Shown piece by piece: positions 1 through 8,476 of a DNA stretch of 64,000 bases. The DNA lies in assembly GCF_026241895.1 (NCBI RefSeq), contig NZ_JAPJIV010000012.1, forward strand, positions 105,450 to 169,449. Direction: 5' to 3'. Source of the stretch: Pseudomonas sp. RIT-562. Its GTDB lineage: Bacteria > Pseudomonadota > Gammaproteobacteria > Pseudomonadales > Pseudomonadaceae. Position numbers and translations under genes: made by a program. The notes beneath the pieces were generated by a model. That model was not told the DNA's origin. It made no database searches and saw nothing but the letters and a program-made list of their open reading frames with translations. Numbering within the stretch: position 1 is the stretch's first letter; every line of letters starts with the position of its first letter.

Positions 1-206
1 GCTACACCGCAAGGCATGCTCGCGAGTACCTGCAGATCCTCATGGACAGCGCCCGGGAGACAGGCGTCAAGGTCGCGCAAAAGCCTTTCTACGATGACAC
101 TGCGGCCCTGCAACGGGCTGCGCTGGCGCGTACCGTGCGCGACAGTTCGCAGCCGGTGCAATTGCCCGGGCTGTGGAACTGGATCTGGTCCCGGGATTCA
201 CGCTGA
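1..206 (+). CDS. C-terminal end of an unidentified protein (partial)
   Basis: The third frame is open from the window edge to a TGA at 204-206 and encodes about 67 residues rich in Arg, Ala and Gln, ending in a Trp-rich stretch (LWNWIWSRDSR). The codon use looks like real Pseudomonas coding sequence. The start lies outside the window and I do not recognise the family. The other long plus-strand frame that runs through this stretch only becomes meaningful after 316, so I take frame 3 as the coding one. Confidence 0.5.
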   Translation, partial: YTARHAREYLQILMDSARETGVKVAQKPFYDDTAALQRAALARTVRDSSQPVQLPGLWNWIWSRDSR

Positions 207-315
207 GAAAATTGCTCAAAGTGAGAGCTGGATAACACTGCGACGGGCGCGCAATCGGCAAAGTGGATCTATTCTCACCGGGTCGTTTCCATCAACTGCC
301 GCCGAGTCGTCAGCC

Positions 316-555
316 ATGATGCCCATTTCAGTCCTTTCCAGCATTGTAGAATCCGGGTTCAAGCCGCTGTCGTGCGAATGTACGGAGAGCCTAGGATTAC
401 TGGAGAACACGATTTTCGATCCTGGTACCCGCCAGATCGTGCTTTTTATCCGCAATGTATCCGCTGCAGACCTGACCAGCATCCGTTCCATCAACAATCT
501 CATCGCCGAGTTGCGCAGGGAAATCAACGCCGGACGCCGCGCGTTTGCCGGATGA
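316..555 (+). CDS. DUF1652-like small protein
   Basis: This 79-residue protein has the layout of the small Pseudomonas DUF1652 family: an N-terminal 'IVESGFKPLSCEC' segment, a middle part with a short F/D-rich strand (TIFDPGTRQIVLFI), then 'IRSINNLIAELRREI' near the C-terminus. Its function is unknown. The frame is open well upstream, but family-like residues begin at the ATG pair at 316/319, so I place the start there; the ribosome binding site is weak. It converges on catR with only 8 bp between the stops. The family assignment is from recall of the pattern, not a search. Confidence 0.65.
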   Translation: MMPISVLSSIVESGFKPLSCECTESLGLLENTIFDPGTRQIVLFIRNVSAADLTSIRSINNLIAELRREINAGRRAFAG

Positions 556-563
556 CCGGCGGA

Positions 564-1457
564 TCAATCCTGCAGCTCGACCGGCAGCAATTCATCAATC
601 ATCTGCAGGCAGTGTTTCAAGCCCGGCGATACATCGCCCACCCGCCGACTGAGAATGATCGGTGAAGTTGCGTTGTCTTCCAGCAACGCGGTAAAGCCAA
701 TGTCGTCCCGGTGCAGGAGTTGCACGGACGCCGGCACCAGGGTCACTCCGATGCCTGCCCCGACCAGGCCGATCGCGGTTTGCAGCTCGTTGGTCCATTG
801 CGCCACCTGGATGCTCACACCATAGGATTCGAACAGCGCGATCACATGGTCGGCATAACTGGGGCGCGGGTTGCCCGGATAGAGTACGAACGGTTCCCTG
901 GCCAGTTCCCGCAGGCTGATCGGCGCGCCCAGCAGCGGGTGCCCGGCGGGCAGGGCGGCGACCAGGCGGTCCTCGGTCAGCACGGTCTGGATGATGGCCG
1001 GGTCGTCAATGCGGATTCGCCCAAAGCCGATATCGATCCTGCCGGCCTTGAGCGCCTGCACCTGCTGCAGCGTGGTCAGCTCCGACAGCCCCAGTTCCAG
1101 CTCCAGGGGCTCGCCGCTGCGCAAGCGGCGGATCAGTTCCGGCAGCACGCCATAGAGCGTCGAGGGCGCAAAGCCGATCCCCAGCCAGGTTTTTTCCCCG
1201 AGGCCAATGCGCCGGGTGTTGTCACACACCTTGCTCAGTTGCTCCAGAAGCGCACTGGAGTGCTCGTGGAAAAACCGGCCGGCGTCGGTCAACTTCAATG
1301 GTCGGCCACGTTCTAACAACAGCACCCCCAACTCCTCTTCCAGCTGCTGGATCTGCCGGCTCAGGGGCGGTTGCGCGATGTGCAGCAACTCGGCAGCGCG
1401 GGTGAAGTTGAGGGTTTTCGCCAACACCTGAAAGTAGCGCAGGTGACGCAGTTCCAT
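564..1457 (-). CDS. catR: CatR, LysR-family regulator of the cat operon
   Basis: This 297-residue protein is a full-length LysR-type regulator. The N-terminus (MELRHLRYFQVLAKTLNFTRAAELL) is the winged helix-turn-helix that begins these proteins, followed by the 'QPPLSRQIQQLEEELG' recognition helix and a periplasmic-binding-like effector domain. It is transcribed divergently from catB across about 130 bp, the standard arrangement for CatR/CatM/BenM, which bind cis,cis-muconate and activate catBC(A). The dyad at 1484-1498 lies between the two genes. The CatR assignment rests on context plus the family; the close relative BenM is excluded mainly because benA here has its own AraC-type regulator and XylS-type sites. 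Confidence 0.9.
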   Translation of the reverse strand: MELRHLRYFQVLAKTLNFTRAAELLHIAQPPLSRQIQQLEEELGVLLLERGRPLKLTDAGRFFHEHSSALLEQLSKVCDNTRRIGLGEKTWLGIGFAPSTLYGVLPELIRRLRSGEPLELELGLSELTTLQQVQALKAGRIDIGFGRIRIDDPAIIQTVLTEDRLVAALPAGHPLLGAPISLRELAREPFVLYPGNPRPSYADHVIALFESYGVSIQVAQWTNELQTAIGLVGAGIGVTLVPASVQLLHRDDIGFTALLEDNATSPIILSRRVGDVSPGLKHCLQMIDELLPVELQD

Positions 1458-1483
1458 GGAGCCTCCAGAACTTTCAAGTTTTC

Positions 1484-1498
1484 ATACCTGTAAGGTAT
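1484..1498. promoter_or_regulatory. CatR operator, ATAC-N7-GTAT dyad
   Basis: A perfect 15-bp dyad (ATACC, TGTAA, GGTAT) lies 26 bp upstream of the catR start codon and about 87 bp before catB. It matches the ATAC-N7-GTAT site known for CatM/BenM-type regulators. It overlaps the position where the -35 element of the catB promoter should be, as expected for a LysR-activated promoter. Confidence 0.7.
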
Positions 1499-1520
1499 CA
1501 AGTCAGACCAATTCTATATT
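1492..1520 (+). promoter_or_regulatory. Probable catB promoter
   Basis: A TATATT hexamer at 1515-1520 is a good -10 box. Seventeen bases upstream the -35 position (1492-1497, aaggta) is poor and falls in the CatR dyad, which is typical of activator-dependent LysR promoters. Transcription would start near 1527, giving a leader of roughly 58 nt before the catB ATG. Confidence 0.45.
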
Positions 1521-1584
1521 GGCTTCCAGAAAAAAGCCGTACCAGAATCGGTTGCAGAACTCCAAGAACCTGACGGGTATCGAA

Positions 1585-2733
1585 ATGCTTGCAACAGCCA
1601 TTGAATCGATCGAGACGATCATCGTCGATCTGCCGACCATTCGCCCGCACAAGCTGGCCATGCACACCATGCAGAACCAGACGCTGGTGATCATTCGCGT
1701 GCGTTGCGCCGACGGCATCGAAGGTATCGGCGAAGCCACCACCATCGGTGGCCTGGCGTATGGCAACGAAAGCCCGGACAGCATCAAGACCAACATCGAC
1801 CGCCACTTCGCGCCGCTGCTGCTGGGTCAGGACAGCGCCAACGTGAATGCGGCGATGCTGCGCCTGGAGCGCAGTATCCGTGGCAACACCTTCGCCAAAT
1901 CAGGTATCGAAACCGCCTTGCTCGACGCCCAGGGCAAGCGCCTGGGCCTGGCGGTCAGCGAATTGCTCGGTGGCCGGGTGCGCAATGCGCTGCCCGTGGC
2001 CTGGACCCTGGCCAGTGGCGATACCGCCAAGGACATCGCCGAAGCGGAACAAATGCTCGACCTGCGCCGCCACCGCATCTTCAAGCTGAAAATCGGCGCC
2101 GGTGAAGTCAATCGCGACCTTGCGCATGTGATCGCCATCAAGAAAGCCCTGGGCGATCGCGCAAGCGTGCGGGTGGACGTCAATCAGGCCTGGGACGAAG
2201 CGGTGGCCATCCGTGCCTGCCGGATCCTCGGCACTAACGGTATCGACCTGATCGAACAGCCGATTTCGCGCAACAATCGCGCCGGCATGGCACGCCTGAA
2301 TGCCATGAGCCCGGCGCCGATCATGGCCGACGAATCCATCGAATGCGTGGAAGATGCGTTCAACCTGGCCCGTGAGGGCGCCGCTTCGATCTTCGCCCTG
2401 AAGATCGCCAAGAATGGCGGCCCACGCGCCGTGCTCAAGACCGCAGCCATTGCCGAAGCGGCCGGTATCGGCCTGTACGGCGGCACCATGCTCGAGGGCG
2501 GGATCGGCACCATGGCTTCGGCCCAGGCGTTCATCACCCTGAACAAGCTGGCCTGGGACACCGAGCTGTTCGGCCCGTTGCTGCTGACCGAAGACATCCT
2601 GCGCGAACCGCTGGAGTATCGCGATTTCGAGCTGCACGTACCGACCACCCCGGGCCTGGGCCTGGTGCTGGACGAAGAACGCCTGGCGTTTTTCCGCCGC
2701 GACAAGTCTTCCACTGTTCTTCATCAAGTCTGA
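1585..2733 (+). CDS. catB: Muconate cycloisomerase CatB
   Basis: CatB converts cis,cis-muconate to muconolactone in the catechol branch of the beta-ketoadipate pathway. The 382-residue product belongs to the mandelate racemase/enolase superfamily: N-terminal capping domain ('LPTIRPHKLAMHTM'), catalytic lysine motif 'FKLKIGAG', and the metal ligands in 'VDVNQAW', 'LIEQPIS' and 'MADESI'. The frame is open to 1456, but CatB family similarity starts with the ATG at 1585; no strong ribosome binding site precedes it. It is the first gene of catBCA, with catC 10 bp downstream, and is divergent from catR. Confidence 0.95.
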   Translation: MLATAIESIETIIVDLPTIRPHKLAMHTMQNQTLVIIRVRCADGIEGIGEATTIGGLAYGNESPDSIKTNIDRHFAPLLLGQDSANVNAAMLRLERSIRGNTFAKSGIETALLDAQGKRLGLAVSELLGGRVRNALPVAWTLASGDTAKDIAEAEQMLDLRRHRIFKLKIGAGEVNRDLAHVIAIKKALGDRASVRVDVNQAWDEAVAIRACRILGTNGIDLIEQPISRNNRAGMARLNAMSPAPIMADESIECVEDAFNLAREGAASIFALKIAKNGGPRAVLKTAAIAEAAGIGLYGGTMLEGGIGTMASAQAFITLNKLAWDTELFGPLLLTEDILREPLEYRDFELHVPTTPGLGLVLDEERLAFFRRDKSSTVLHQV

Positions 2734-2743
2734 GGAGTGCATC

Positions 2744-3034
2744 ATGCTGTTCCACGTAAAGATGACCGTGAACCTGCCGGTCGACATGAATACCGAGTTG
2801 GCCGCCAAGCTCAAGGCTGACGAAAAGGCGTTCTCCCAGCGTCTGCAAGACCAGGGCAAGTGGCGTCACCTGTGGCGCATCGCCGGGCTGTACGCCAACT
2901 ACAGCGTGTTCGATGTCGAGAGCGTCCAGGAACTGCACGACCTGCTGATGCAACTGCCGCTGTACCCGTACATGGCGATCGAAGTCACCGCGATGTGCCG
3001 GCATCCTTCGTCGATTCGCGAGGATGACCGCTGA
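2744..3034 (+). CDS. catC: Muconolactone delta-isomerase CatC
   Basis: CatC isomerises muconolactone to beta-ketoadipate enol-lactone. The 96-residue length and the sequence (MLFHVKMTVNLP start, 'GKWRHLWRIAGLYANYSVFD', 'LPLYPYMAIEVTAMCRHPS') are characteristic of this small, ferredoxin-like enzyme that assembles into a decamer. A GAGGAG ribosome binding site lies just upstream of the ATG, between catB and catC. Position and spacing show co-transcription with catB. Confidence 0.97.
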   Translation: MLFHVKMTVNLPVDMNTELAAKLKADEKAFSQRLQDQGKWRHLWRIAGLYANYSVFDVESVQELHDLLMQLPLYPYMAIEVTAMCRHPSSIREDDR

Positions 3035-3085
3035 ACCCAGCCTGTTCAGTTCGCTACGCTAATAATTACAAGATGAGGAACCACC

Positions 3086-4015
3086 ATGAACGTCAAGATT
3101 TCCCACACTGCTGCTGCCCAGCAATTTCTCGAAGAAGCCAGCGGCCTGCACAACGATGCCGGCAGCCCGCGGGTCAAGGCGTTGATCTACCGCATTCTGC
3201 GTGACTCGGTGAACATCATCGAGGACCTGGCGGTAACGCCGGAAGAGTTCTGGAAAGCCGTCAACTACCTCAACGTGCTGGGCTCGCGCCAGGAAGCCGG
3301 GCTGGTCGTCGCTGGCCTGGGGCTGGAACACTATCTCGATTTGCTGATGGATGCCGAAGACGAGCAGGCCGGCAAGGCTGGCGGCACTCCGCGCACCATC
3401 GAAGGCCCGCTGTACGTGGCGGGCGCATCTTTGTCCAACTTCGAGGCGCGCCTGGACGACGGCGTTGATCCGGGCGTAACCCTGTTCATGCAAGGCCAGG
3501 TGCTCAATACCGCTGGCGAACCACTGGCCGGTGCGGTGGTGGATGTCTGGCACGCCAACACGGGCGGCACTTATTCCTACTTCGACAGCACTCAATCGGA
3601 ATTCAACCTGCGCCGCCGTATCGTGACCGACGCCGAGGGCCGTTACCGTTTCCGCAGCATCGTGCCGTCTGGCTACGGTTGCCCACCGGATGGCCCGACC
3701 CAGCAATTGCTGGATCAACTGGGACGCCACGGCCAGCGCCCGGCGCATATCCACTTCTTCATCTCGGCTGCCGATCATCGCCACCTGACCACCCAGATCA
3801 ACCTGGACGGCGACGAATACCTGCACGACGATTTCGCCTACGCCACCCGTGATGAGCTGATCGCCAAGATCACCTTCAGCGACGACCAGGCGCGCGCGGC
3901 GGCCTACGGTGTCAGCGGCCGATTCGCCGAAATCGACTTCGACTTCACCCTGCAGTCGTCGGCCCAGCCGCAGGAGCAGCAACGCATGGAGCGGGTTCGC
4001 GCACTCGAAGATTGA
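3086..4015 (+). CDS. catA: Catechol 1,2-dioxygenase CatA
   Basis: CatA performs intradiol cleavage of catechol to cis,cis-muconate using non-haem Fe(III). The 309-residue protein has the N-terminal helical dimerisation domain (about residues 1-105) followed by the beta-sandwich catalytic domain. The iron ligands are visible as tyrosines in 'TYSYFDS' and 'SGYGCPP' and the histidine pair in 'RPAHIHFF'. It starts 51 bp after catC with a GATGAGGA-type ribosome binding site, so the operon is catBCA. With BenABC and BenD nearby, it supplies the ring-cleavage step for benzoate. Confidence 0.97.
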   Translation: MNVKISHTAAAQQFLEEASGLHNDAGSPRVKALIYRILRDSVNIIEDLAVTPEEFWKAVNYLNVLGSRQEAGLVVAGLGLEHYLDLLMDAEDEQAGKAGGTPRTIEGPLYVAGASLSNFEARLDDGVDPGVTLFMQGQVLNTAGEPLAGAVVDVWHANTGGTYSYFDSTQSEFNLRRRIVTDAEGRYRFRSIVPSGYGCPPDGPTQQLLDQLGRHGQRPAHIHFFISAADHRHLTTQINLDGDEYLHDDFAYATRDELIAKITFSDDQARAAAYGVSGRFAEIDFDFTLQSSAQPQEQQRMERVRALED

Positions 4016-4072
4016 TCTTTGCAATGCTCGTGGGGGGACTGACTTCAACGTTAATGTTGAATGTCAATCCGT

Positions 4073-4147
4073 CTTCGCGAGCAAGCCCGCTCCCACATTG
4101 GACCGCGTGAAATGCAGTGCAATGTGGGAGCGGGCTTGCTCGCGAAG
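4073..4147. repeat. REP-type inverted repeat, perfect 27-bp arms
   Basis: Arms 4073-4099 and 4121-4147 are exact reverse complements separated by 21 bp. The core 'gtgggagcgggcttgctcgcga' motif is the common Pseudomonas REP sequence. It lies between catA and benR, where it could act as a transcription barrier or mRNA-stabilising hairpin. The remaining bases of this 230-bp gap show no gene. Confidence 0.85.
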
Positions 4148-4243
4148 AGGCAAGAAGCCCCACGTGTCAGCTCACGGATACACCGCTGCCTGTATTGCCT
4201 TAGAATGCCCAGAAGCACCCATAACAACAACGAGAGTGACCCG

Positions 4244-5203
4244 ATGATGCACGCGCAACTGTTGAGTCAGCGCAGCACTGTATTCGACCATGCCGACCCC
4301 TACGCGGTGTCGGGCTACGTCAATCAGCATGTCGGGAACCATTGCATCCTGATGCCCAGGGCCGGCCAACCCCTGGCCAGCCTCAATCATCGCAAATTCG
4401 CCAGCCTCGACCTGTGCCGCATCAGTTACGGCGGCAGCGTGCGCGTCACCTCAGGTGCGCTGGAAACCATCTATCACCTGCAAGTGTTGTTGCGCGGCAA
4501 CTGCCTGTGGCGTGGTCACGCCCAGGAGCATTACTTCGCCCCCGGCGAGTTGCTGCTGATCAATCCCGACGATCCGGTGGACCTGACCTATTCCGACGAT
4601 TGCGAAAAATTCATCCTCAAAGTACCCGCGTCGTTGCTCGAGTCCGTCTGCAATGAGCAGCGCTGGCGCTATCCGGGGCAGGGCGTGCGGTTCCTGGAAA
4701 ACCGCTACCAGCTCAACGAACTGGAAGGTTTCGTCAACCTGCTGGCGATGATTTGCCAGGAGGCCGAGGCGACCGAGCAAATTCCCCGGGTGCAGGAGCA
4801 CTACGCGCAGATCATCGTCAGCAAGATGCTCAGCCTGATGAAGACCAACGTCAGCCGCCTGGAAATCGGCTCACAGACGGCGACGTTCGAGGCGATTGCC
4901 GATTACATCGCCAGGAACCTCAAGCACGACATCGACAGCGAGGAACTTGCGCGCCAGGCCAGCATGAGCCTGCGTTCGTTGTACGGCCTGTTCGAACGCA
5001 ACGCGAGCACCACGCCGAAAAATTACATCCGCCAGAAACGCCTGGAACGCGTCAACGCCTGCCTCAGCGACCCGACCTGCATCGTGCGCAACGTCACCGA
5101 GGTGGCGATGGATTACGGCTTCCTGCACCTGGGACGGTTCTCCGACAGCTACCGCAAGCAGTTCGGCGAGCTGCCCTCCGACACCCTCAAGCGCCGGCAT
5201 TAA
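4244..5203 (+). CDS. benR: BenR, AraC/XylS-family activator of the ben operon
   Basis: The 319-residue protein has the XylS/BenR architecture: an AraC_binding_2-type N-terminal effector domain (about residues 25-190) and a C-terminal pair of helix-turn-helix motifs ('DSEELARQASMSLRSLYGLFERN' and 'VTEVAMDYGFLHLGRFSDSYRKQFGELPSDTL'). BenR activates benABCD with benzoate as effector. The reading frame is open upstream through the REP element, but the ATG pair at 4244/4247 gives the family length of about 320. It precedes benA in the same direction, and two XylS-type half-site pairs lie before benA. Confidence 0.93.
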   Translation: MMHAQLLSQRSTVFDHADPYAVSGYVNQHVGNHCILMPRAGQPLASLNHRKFASLDLCRISYGGSVRVTSGALETIYHLQVLLRGNCLWRGHAQEHYFAPGELLLINPDDPVDLTYSDDCEKFILKVPASLLESVCNEQRWRYPGQGVRFLENRYQLNELEGFVNLLAMICQEAEATEQIPRVQEHYAQIIVSKMLSLMKTNVSRLEIGSQTATFEAIADYIARNLKHDIDSEELARQASMSLRSLYGLFERNASTTPKNYIRQKRLERVNACLSDPTCIVRNVTEVAMDYGFLHLGRFSDSYRKQFGELPSDTLKRRH

Positions 5204-5230
5204 CCGCGCACGCTGTGGGGGCGGGGCTTG

Positions 5231-5321
5231 TGTGGGAGCAAGGCTTGCCCGCGATAGGGCCAGAACATTCAACACCAACGTAGCTACTCGACCGCCATCG
5301 CGAGCAAGCTTTGCTCCCACA
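5231..5321. repeat. REP-type inverted repeat between benR and benA
   Basis: Imperfect arms at 5231-5260 (tgtgggagcaaggcttgcccgcg...) and 5294-5321 (reverse complement type) form a REP pair. A further partial 'agctcccaca' copy follows at 5331-5340. It separates the benR coding end from the benA control region. Confidence 0.75.
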
Positions 5322-5356
5322 AAAAAGCTTAGCTCCCACAGCGGTTGTCACACCGC

Positions 5357-5392
5357 TGCACTAAACGGATAAAGGTCTGCACCCAGCGGATA
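5357..5392 (+). promoter_or_regulatory. Tandem BenR (XylS-type) operator half-sites
   Basis: Two direct repeats fit TGCA-N6-GGNTA, the XylS-type recognition pattern: TGCA-CTAAAC-GGATA at 5357-5371 and TGCA-CCCAGC-GGATA at 5378-5392. Their starts are 21 bp apart, two helical turns, so two regulator monomers would bind the same face of the DNA. A TAGCAT hexamer at 5414-5419 is a candidate -10 box, placing the downstream site next to or over the -35 region as in the Pm promoter. Confidence 0.75.
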
Positions 5393-5455
5393 GTCCGTGT
5401 CATCCCCCCGTCCTAGCATGGCCCTGCCTGAATAAAAACAATGGAGGCGGCGGCC

Positions 5456-6817
5456 ATGACCCTGCGACCCGAATACCTGCAATCCCTGCTTGAAGACGAT
5501 CCAGAGCAGGGTATCTATCGCTGCAAACGCGAGATGTTCACCGACCCGCGCCTGTATGACCTCGAGATGGAACACATCTTCGAAGGCAACTGGCTGTATC
5601 TCGCCCACGAAAGCCAGATCCCCAACAAGAACGATTTCTACACCACCACCATGGGGCGCCAGTCGATCTTCATCGCGCGCAACAAGGACGGTGAACTCAA
5701 CGCCTTTATCAACGCCTGCAGTCACCGCGGCGCCATGCTGTGCCGGCACAAGTCCGGCAACAAGAGCTCCTATACCTGCCCATTCCACGGCTGGACCTTC
5801 AACAACTCCGGCAAGCTGCTCAAGGTCAAGGACCCGGCTGCGGCCGGTTATCCGGCGAGCTTCAACTGCGAAGGCTCCCACGACCTGACCAAAGTCGCGC
5901 GTTTCGAGTCCTATCGCGGCTTCCTGTTCGGCAGCCTCAAGGCCGACGTAGTGCCGCTGGTGGAACACCTGGGTGAGTCGGCCAAGATCATCGACATGAT
6001 CGTCGACCAGTCCGCCGATGGCCTGGAAGTGCTGCGCGGTTCCTCCAGCTATATCTATGAAGGCAACTGGAAACTGACCGCTGAAAACGGCGCCGACGGC
6101 TACCACGTCAGCTCCGTGCACTGGAACTACGCGGCCACCCAGAACCAGCGCAAGCAACGCGAGGCCGGCGACACCAACCCGACCATGAGTGCCGGCAGCT
6201 GGGCCAAGCAGGGCGGTGGTTTTTACTCCTTCGAAAAGGGCCACATGCTGCTCTGGACCCGCTGGGCCAACCCTGAGGACCGTCCGCTGTACGAGCGCCG
6301 CGACGAGCTTGCACAGGACTTCGGCAAGGCTCGCGCCGACTGGATGATCGAGAACTCGCGCAACCTGTGCCTGTACCCCAACGTGTACCTGATGGACCAG
6401 TTCAGCTCGCAGATCCGCATTGCCCGGCCGATCTCGGTCAACCGCACGGAAATCACCATTTACTGCATCGCTCCCAAGGGCGAAAGCGATCACGCGCGCT
6501 CCAGCCGGATTCGCCAGTACGAGGATTTCTTCAACGTCAGCGGCATGGCTACACCGGACGATCTTGAAGAGTTTCGATCCTGCCAGACCGGCTACCAGGG
6601 CAGCGTGACCGCCTGGAACGACATGTCCCGGGGCGCCGAGCACTGGATCGAAGGTGCCGATGAAGCGGCCAGGGAAATCGACCTGCATCCGTTGCTCAGC
6701 GGCGTGCGCACCGAGGACGAGGGCCTGTTCGTGCTGCAGCACAAATACTGGCAGCAGACCATGCTCAAGGCGCTGGCCGCCGAGCAATCGAAGCTGATTG
6801 CCGTGGAGACTGTGTGA
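5456..6817 (+). CDS. benA: Benzoate 1,2-dioxygenase large (alpha) subunit BenA
   Basis: BenA is the catalytic alpha subunit that, with BenB, dihydroxylates benzoate to the cis-diol carboxylate. The Rieske [2Fe-2S] ligands are seen as CSH and CPFH in 'NACSHRGAMLC...YTCPFHGW', and the mononuclear iron site as 'ENGADGYHVSSVHW'. The 453-residue length is normal for the family. I chose the ATG at 5456 rather than the in-frame one 15 bp upstream because GGAGG at 5443-5447 is correctly spaced from it. It is the first gene of benABC, behind two BenR sites. Confidence 0.96.
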   Translation: MTLRPEYLQSLLEDDPEQGIYRCKREMFTDPRLYDLEMEHIFEGNWLYLAHESQIPNKNDFYTTTMGRQSIFIARNKDGELNAFINACSHRGAMLCRHKSGNKSSYTCPFHGWTFNNSGKLLKVKDPAAAGYPASFNCEGSHDLTKVARFESYRGFLFGSLKADVVPLVEHLGESAKIIDMIVDQSADGLEVLRGSSSYIYEGNWKLTAENGADGYHVSSVHWNYAATQNQRKQREAGDTNPTMSAGSWAKQGGGFYSFEKGHMLLWTRWANPEDRPLYERRDELAQDFGKARADWMIENSRNLCLYPNVYLMDQFSSQIRIARPISVNRTEITIYCIAPKGESDHARSSRIRQYEDFFNVSGMATPDDLEEFRSCQTGYQGSVTAWNDMSRGAEHWIEGADEAAREIDLHPLLSGVRTEDEGLFVLQHKYWQQTMLKALAAEQSKLIAVETV

Positions 6818-7305
6818 TGACCATTACCTACGAATCCGTGCGCGATTTCCTCTACCGCGAAGCGCGCTACCTCGACGACCGCCAGTGGGATGAATGGCTG
6901 GAACTGTACGCGCCGGACGCGACCTTCTGGATGCCCTCCTGGGACGACAACGACGAACTGACAGAAGATCCGCAGCGGGAAATCTCGCTGATCTGGTACG
7001 GCAATCGCACTGGCCTTGAAGACCGTGTGTTCCGCATCAAGACCGAGCGCTCCAGCGCCAGCGTGCCGGACACCCGCACCTCGCACAACCTGAGCAACAT
7101 CGAACTGCTGGAACAGGCCGACGGCGTCTGCAAGGTGCGCTTCAACTGGCACACCCTGAGCTTTCGTTACAAGACCGTCGACAGCTATTTCGGCAGCAGT
7201 TTCTACACCCTGGACATGCGCGGTGAAAACCCGCTGATCAAGGCCAAGAAAGTGATCCTGAAGAACGACTACGTTCGTCAGGTCATCGATGTCTACCATT
7301 TGTGA
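6817..7305 (+). CDS. benB: Benzoate 1,2-dioxygenase small (beta) subunit BenB
   Basis: The 162-residue protein is a ring-hydroxylating dioxygenase beta subunit (NTF2-like fold), with 'VRDFLYREARYLDDRQWDEWLELYAPDATFWMPSW' near the N-terminus, the family's usual opening. It is structural and supports the BenA catalytic trimer. Its ATG overlaps the benA TGA by one base (TGATG), indicating translational coupling; a GTG three bases earlier is also possible. Confidence 0.95.
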   Translation: MTITYESVRDFLYREARYLDDRQWDEWLELYAPDATFWMPSWDDNDELTEDPQREISLIWYGNRTGLEDRVFRIKTERSSASVPDTRTSHNLSNIELLEQADGVCKVRFNWHTLSFRYKTVDSYFGSSFYTLDMRGENPLIKAKKVILKNDYVRQVIDVYHL

Positions 7306-7315
7306 GGCCGGCGCC

Positions 7316-8329
7316 ATGACTCATTCCATCGCATTCAATTTCGAAGACGGCGTCACCCGGTTCATCGACGCCAATCCTGGTGAAACCGTGGCCGACGCCG
7401 CTTACCGCCAGGGCATCAACATCCCGCTGGACTGCCGCGATGGCGCCTGCGGTACCTGCAAGTGTTTCGCCGAAGCCGGGCGTTACGACCTGGGTGAGGA
7501 ATACATCGACGACGCCTTGACGGCCGACGAAGCCGAGCAGGGTTTTGTCCTCACCTGCCAGATGCGCGCCCAGAGTGACTGCGTGGTGCGAGTGCCGGCC
7601 TCATCGGATGTCTGCCGCACCCGGCAAGCCAGCTTTGAAGCAACCATCAGCGCCGTGCGCCAGTTGTCCGACAGCACCATTGCGCTGTCGATCAAGGGCG
7701 AGTCCTTGAGCAAACTGGCGTTCCTGCCGGGGCAGTATGTGAACCTCGGCGTGCCGGGCAGCACGCAGACCCGTGCCTACTCCTTCAGCTCGTTGCAGCA
7801 TGACGGCGAAGTGAGTTTCCTGATTCGCAATGTGCCTGGCGGACTGATGAGCAGTTTCCTCACCGGCATGGCCAAGGCCGGCGACAGCATGAGCCTGGCC
7901 GGGCCGTTGGGCAGCTTTTACCTGCGCGACATCCGTCGCCCATTGCTGTTGCTGGCCGGCGGCACGGGGCTGGCGCCATTCACGGCGATGCTGGAGAAAA
8001 TTGCCGAGCAGGGCAGCGAATATCCACTGCACCTGATTTATGGCGTGACCCACGATTTTGACCTGGTGGAGCTCGATCGCCTTGAGGCTTTCGCCGCACG
8101 CATCCCCAACTTCAGCTTCAGCGCCTGCGTGGCCAGCCCCGACAGCCAGCACCCGCTCAAGGGCTATGTGACCCAGCACATCGAGCCACGGCATTTGAAC
8201 GATGGCGACGTCGACGTCTACCTGTGCGGTCCGCCGCCGATGGTCGAGGCGGTCAGCCAGTACATCCGCGAACAAGGCATCGCCCCGGCGAATTTCTACT
8301 ACGAAAAATTCGCCGCCAGCGCAGCGTGA
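7316..8329 (+). CDS. benC: Benzoate dioxygenase electron-transfer reductase BenC
   Basis: BenC passes electrons from NADH through FAD and a plant-type [2Fe-2S] centre to BenAB. The order of domains is ferredoxin (residues 1-90, ligands in 'DCRDGACGTCKC' plus a distal 'LTCQ'), FAD-binding barrel ('RAYSFSS' near residue 150), and NAD-binding domain ('LLAGGTGLAPF', 'YLCGPPPMVE'). The ATG at 7316 fits family N-termini better than the one at 7289, which would overlap benB. Length 337 residues is typical. Confidence 0.95.
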   Translation: MTHSIAFNFEDGVTRFIDANPGETVADAAYRQGINIPLDCRDGACGTCKCFAEAGRYDLGEEYIDDALTADEAEQGFVLTCQMRAQSDCVVRVPASSDVCRTRQASFEATISAVRQLSDSTIALSIKGESLSKLAFLPGQYVNLGVPGSTQTRAYSFSSLQHDGEVSFLIRNVPGGLMSSFLTGMAKAGDSMSLAGPLGSFYLRDIRRPLLLLAGGTGLAPFTAMLEKIAEQGSEYPLHLIYGVTHDFDLVELDRLEAFAARIPNFSFSACVASPDSQHPLKGYVTQHIEPRHLNDGDVDVYLCGPPPMVEAVSQYIREQGIAPANFYYEKFAASAA

Positions 8330-8365
8330 GCCCTATGGCTCTCCAGCCATACCCGCGGTAGGAGC

Positions 8366-8476
8366 CATACCCATTGTGGGAGCAAAGCTTGCTCGCGATG
8401 AGGGCGGAGCATTCAGCGGGGATGTTGCCTGCGAGATTGCTATCGCGAGCAAGCTTTGCTCCCACAGTGGGTATGG
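8366..8476. repeat. REP-type inverted repeat between benC and benD
   Basis: Arms at about 8366-8399 and 8442-8476 are near-perfect reverse complements: ccata/cccattgtgggagcaaagc... against ...gctttgctcccacagtgggtatgg. They form a large hairpin inside what is usually an uninterrupted benABCD operon. The rest of the 213-bp gap holds no gene. Confidence 0.85.
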
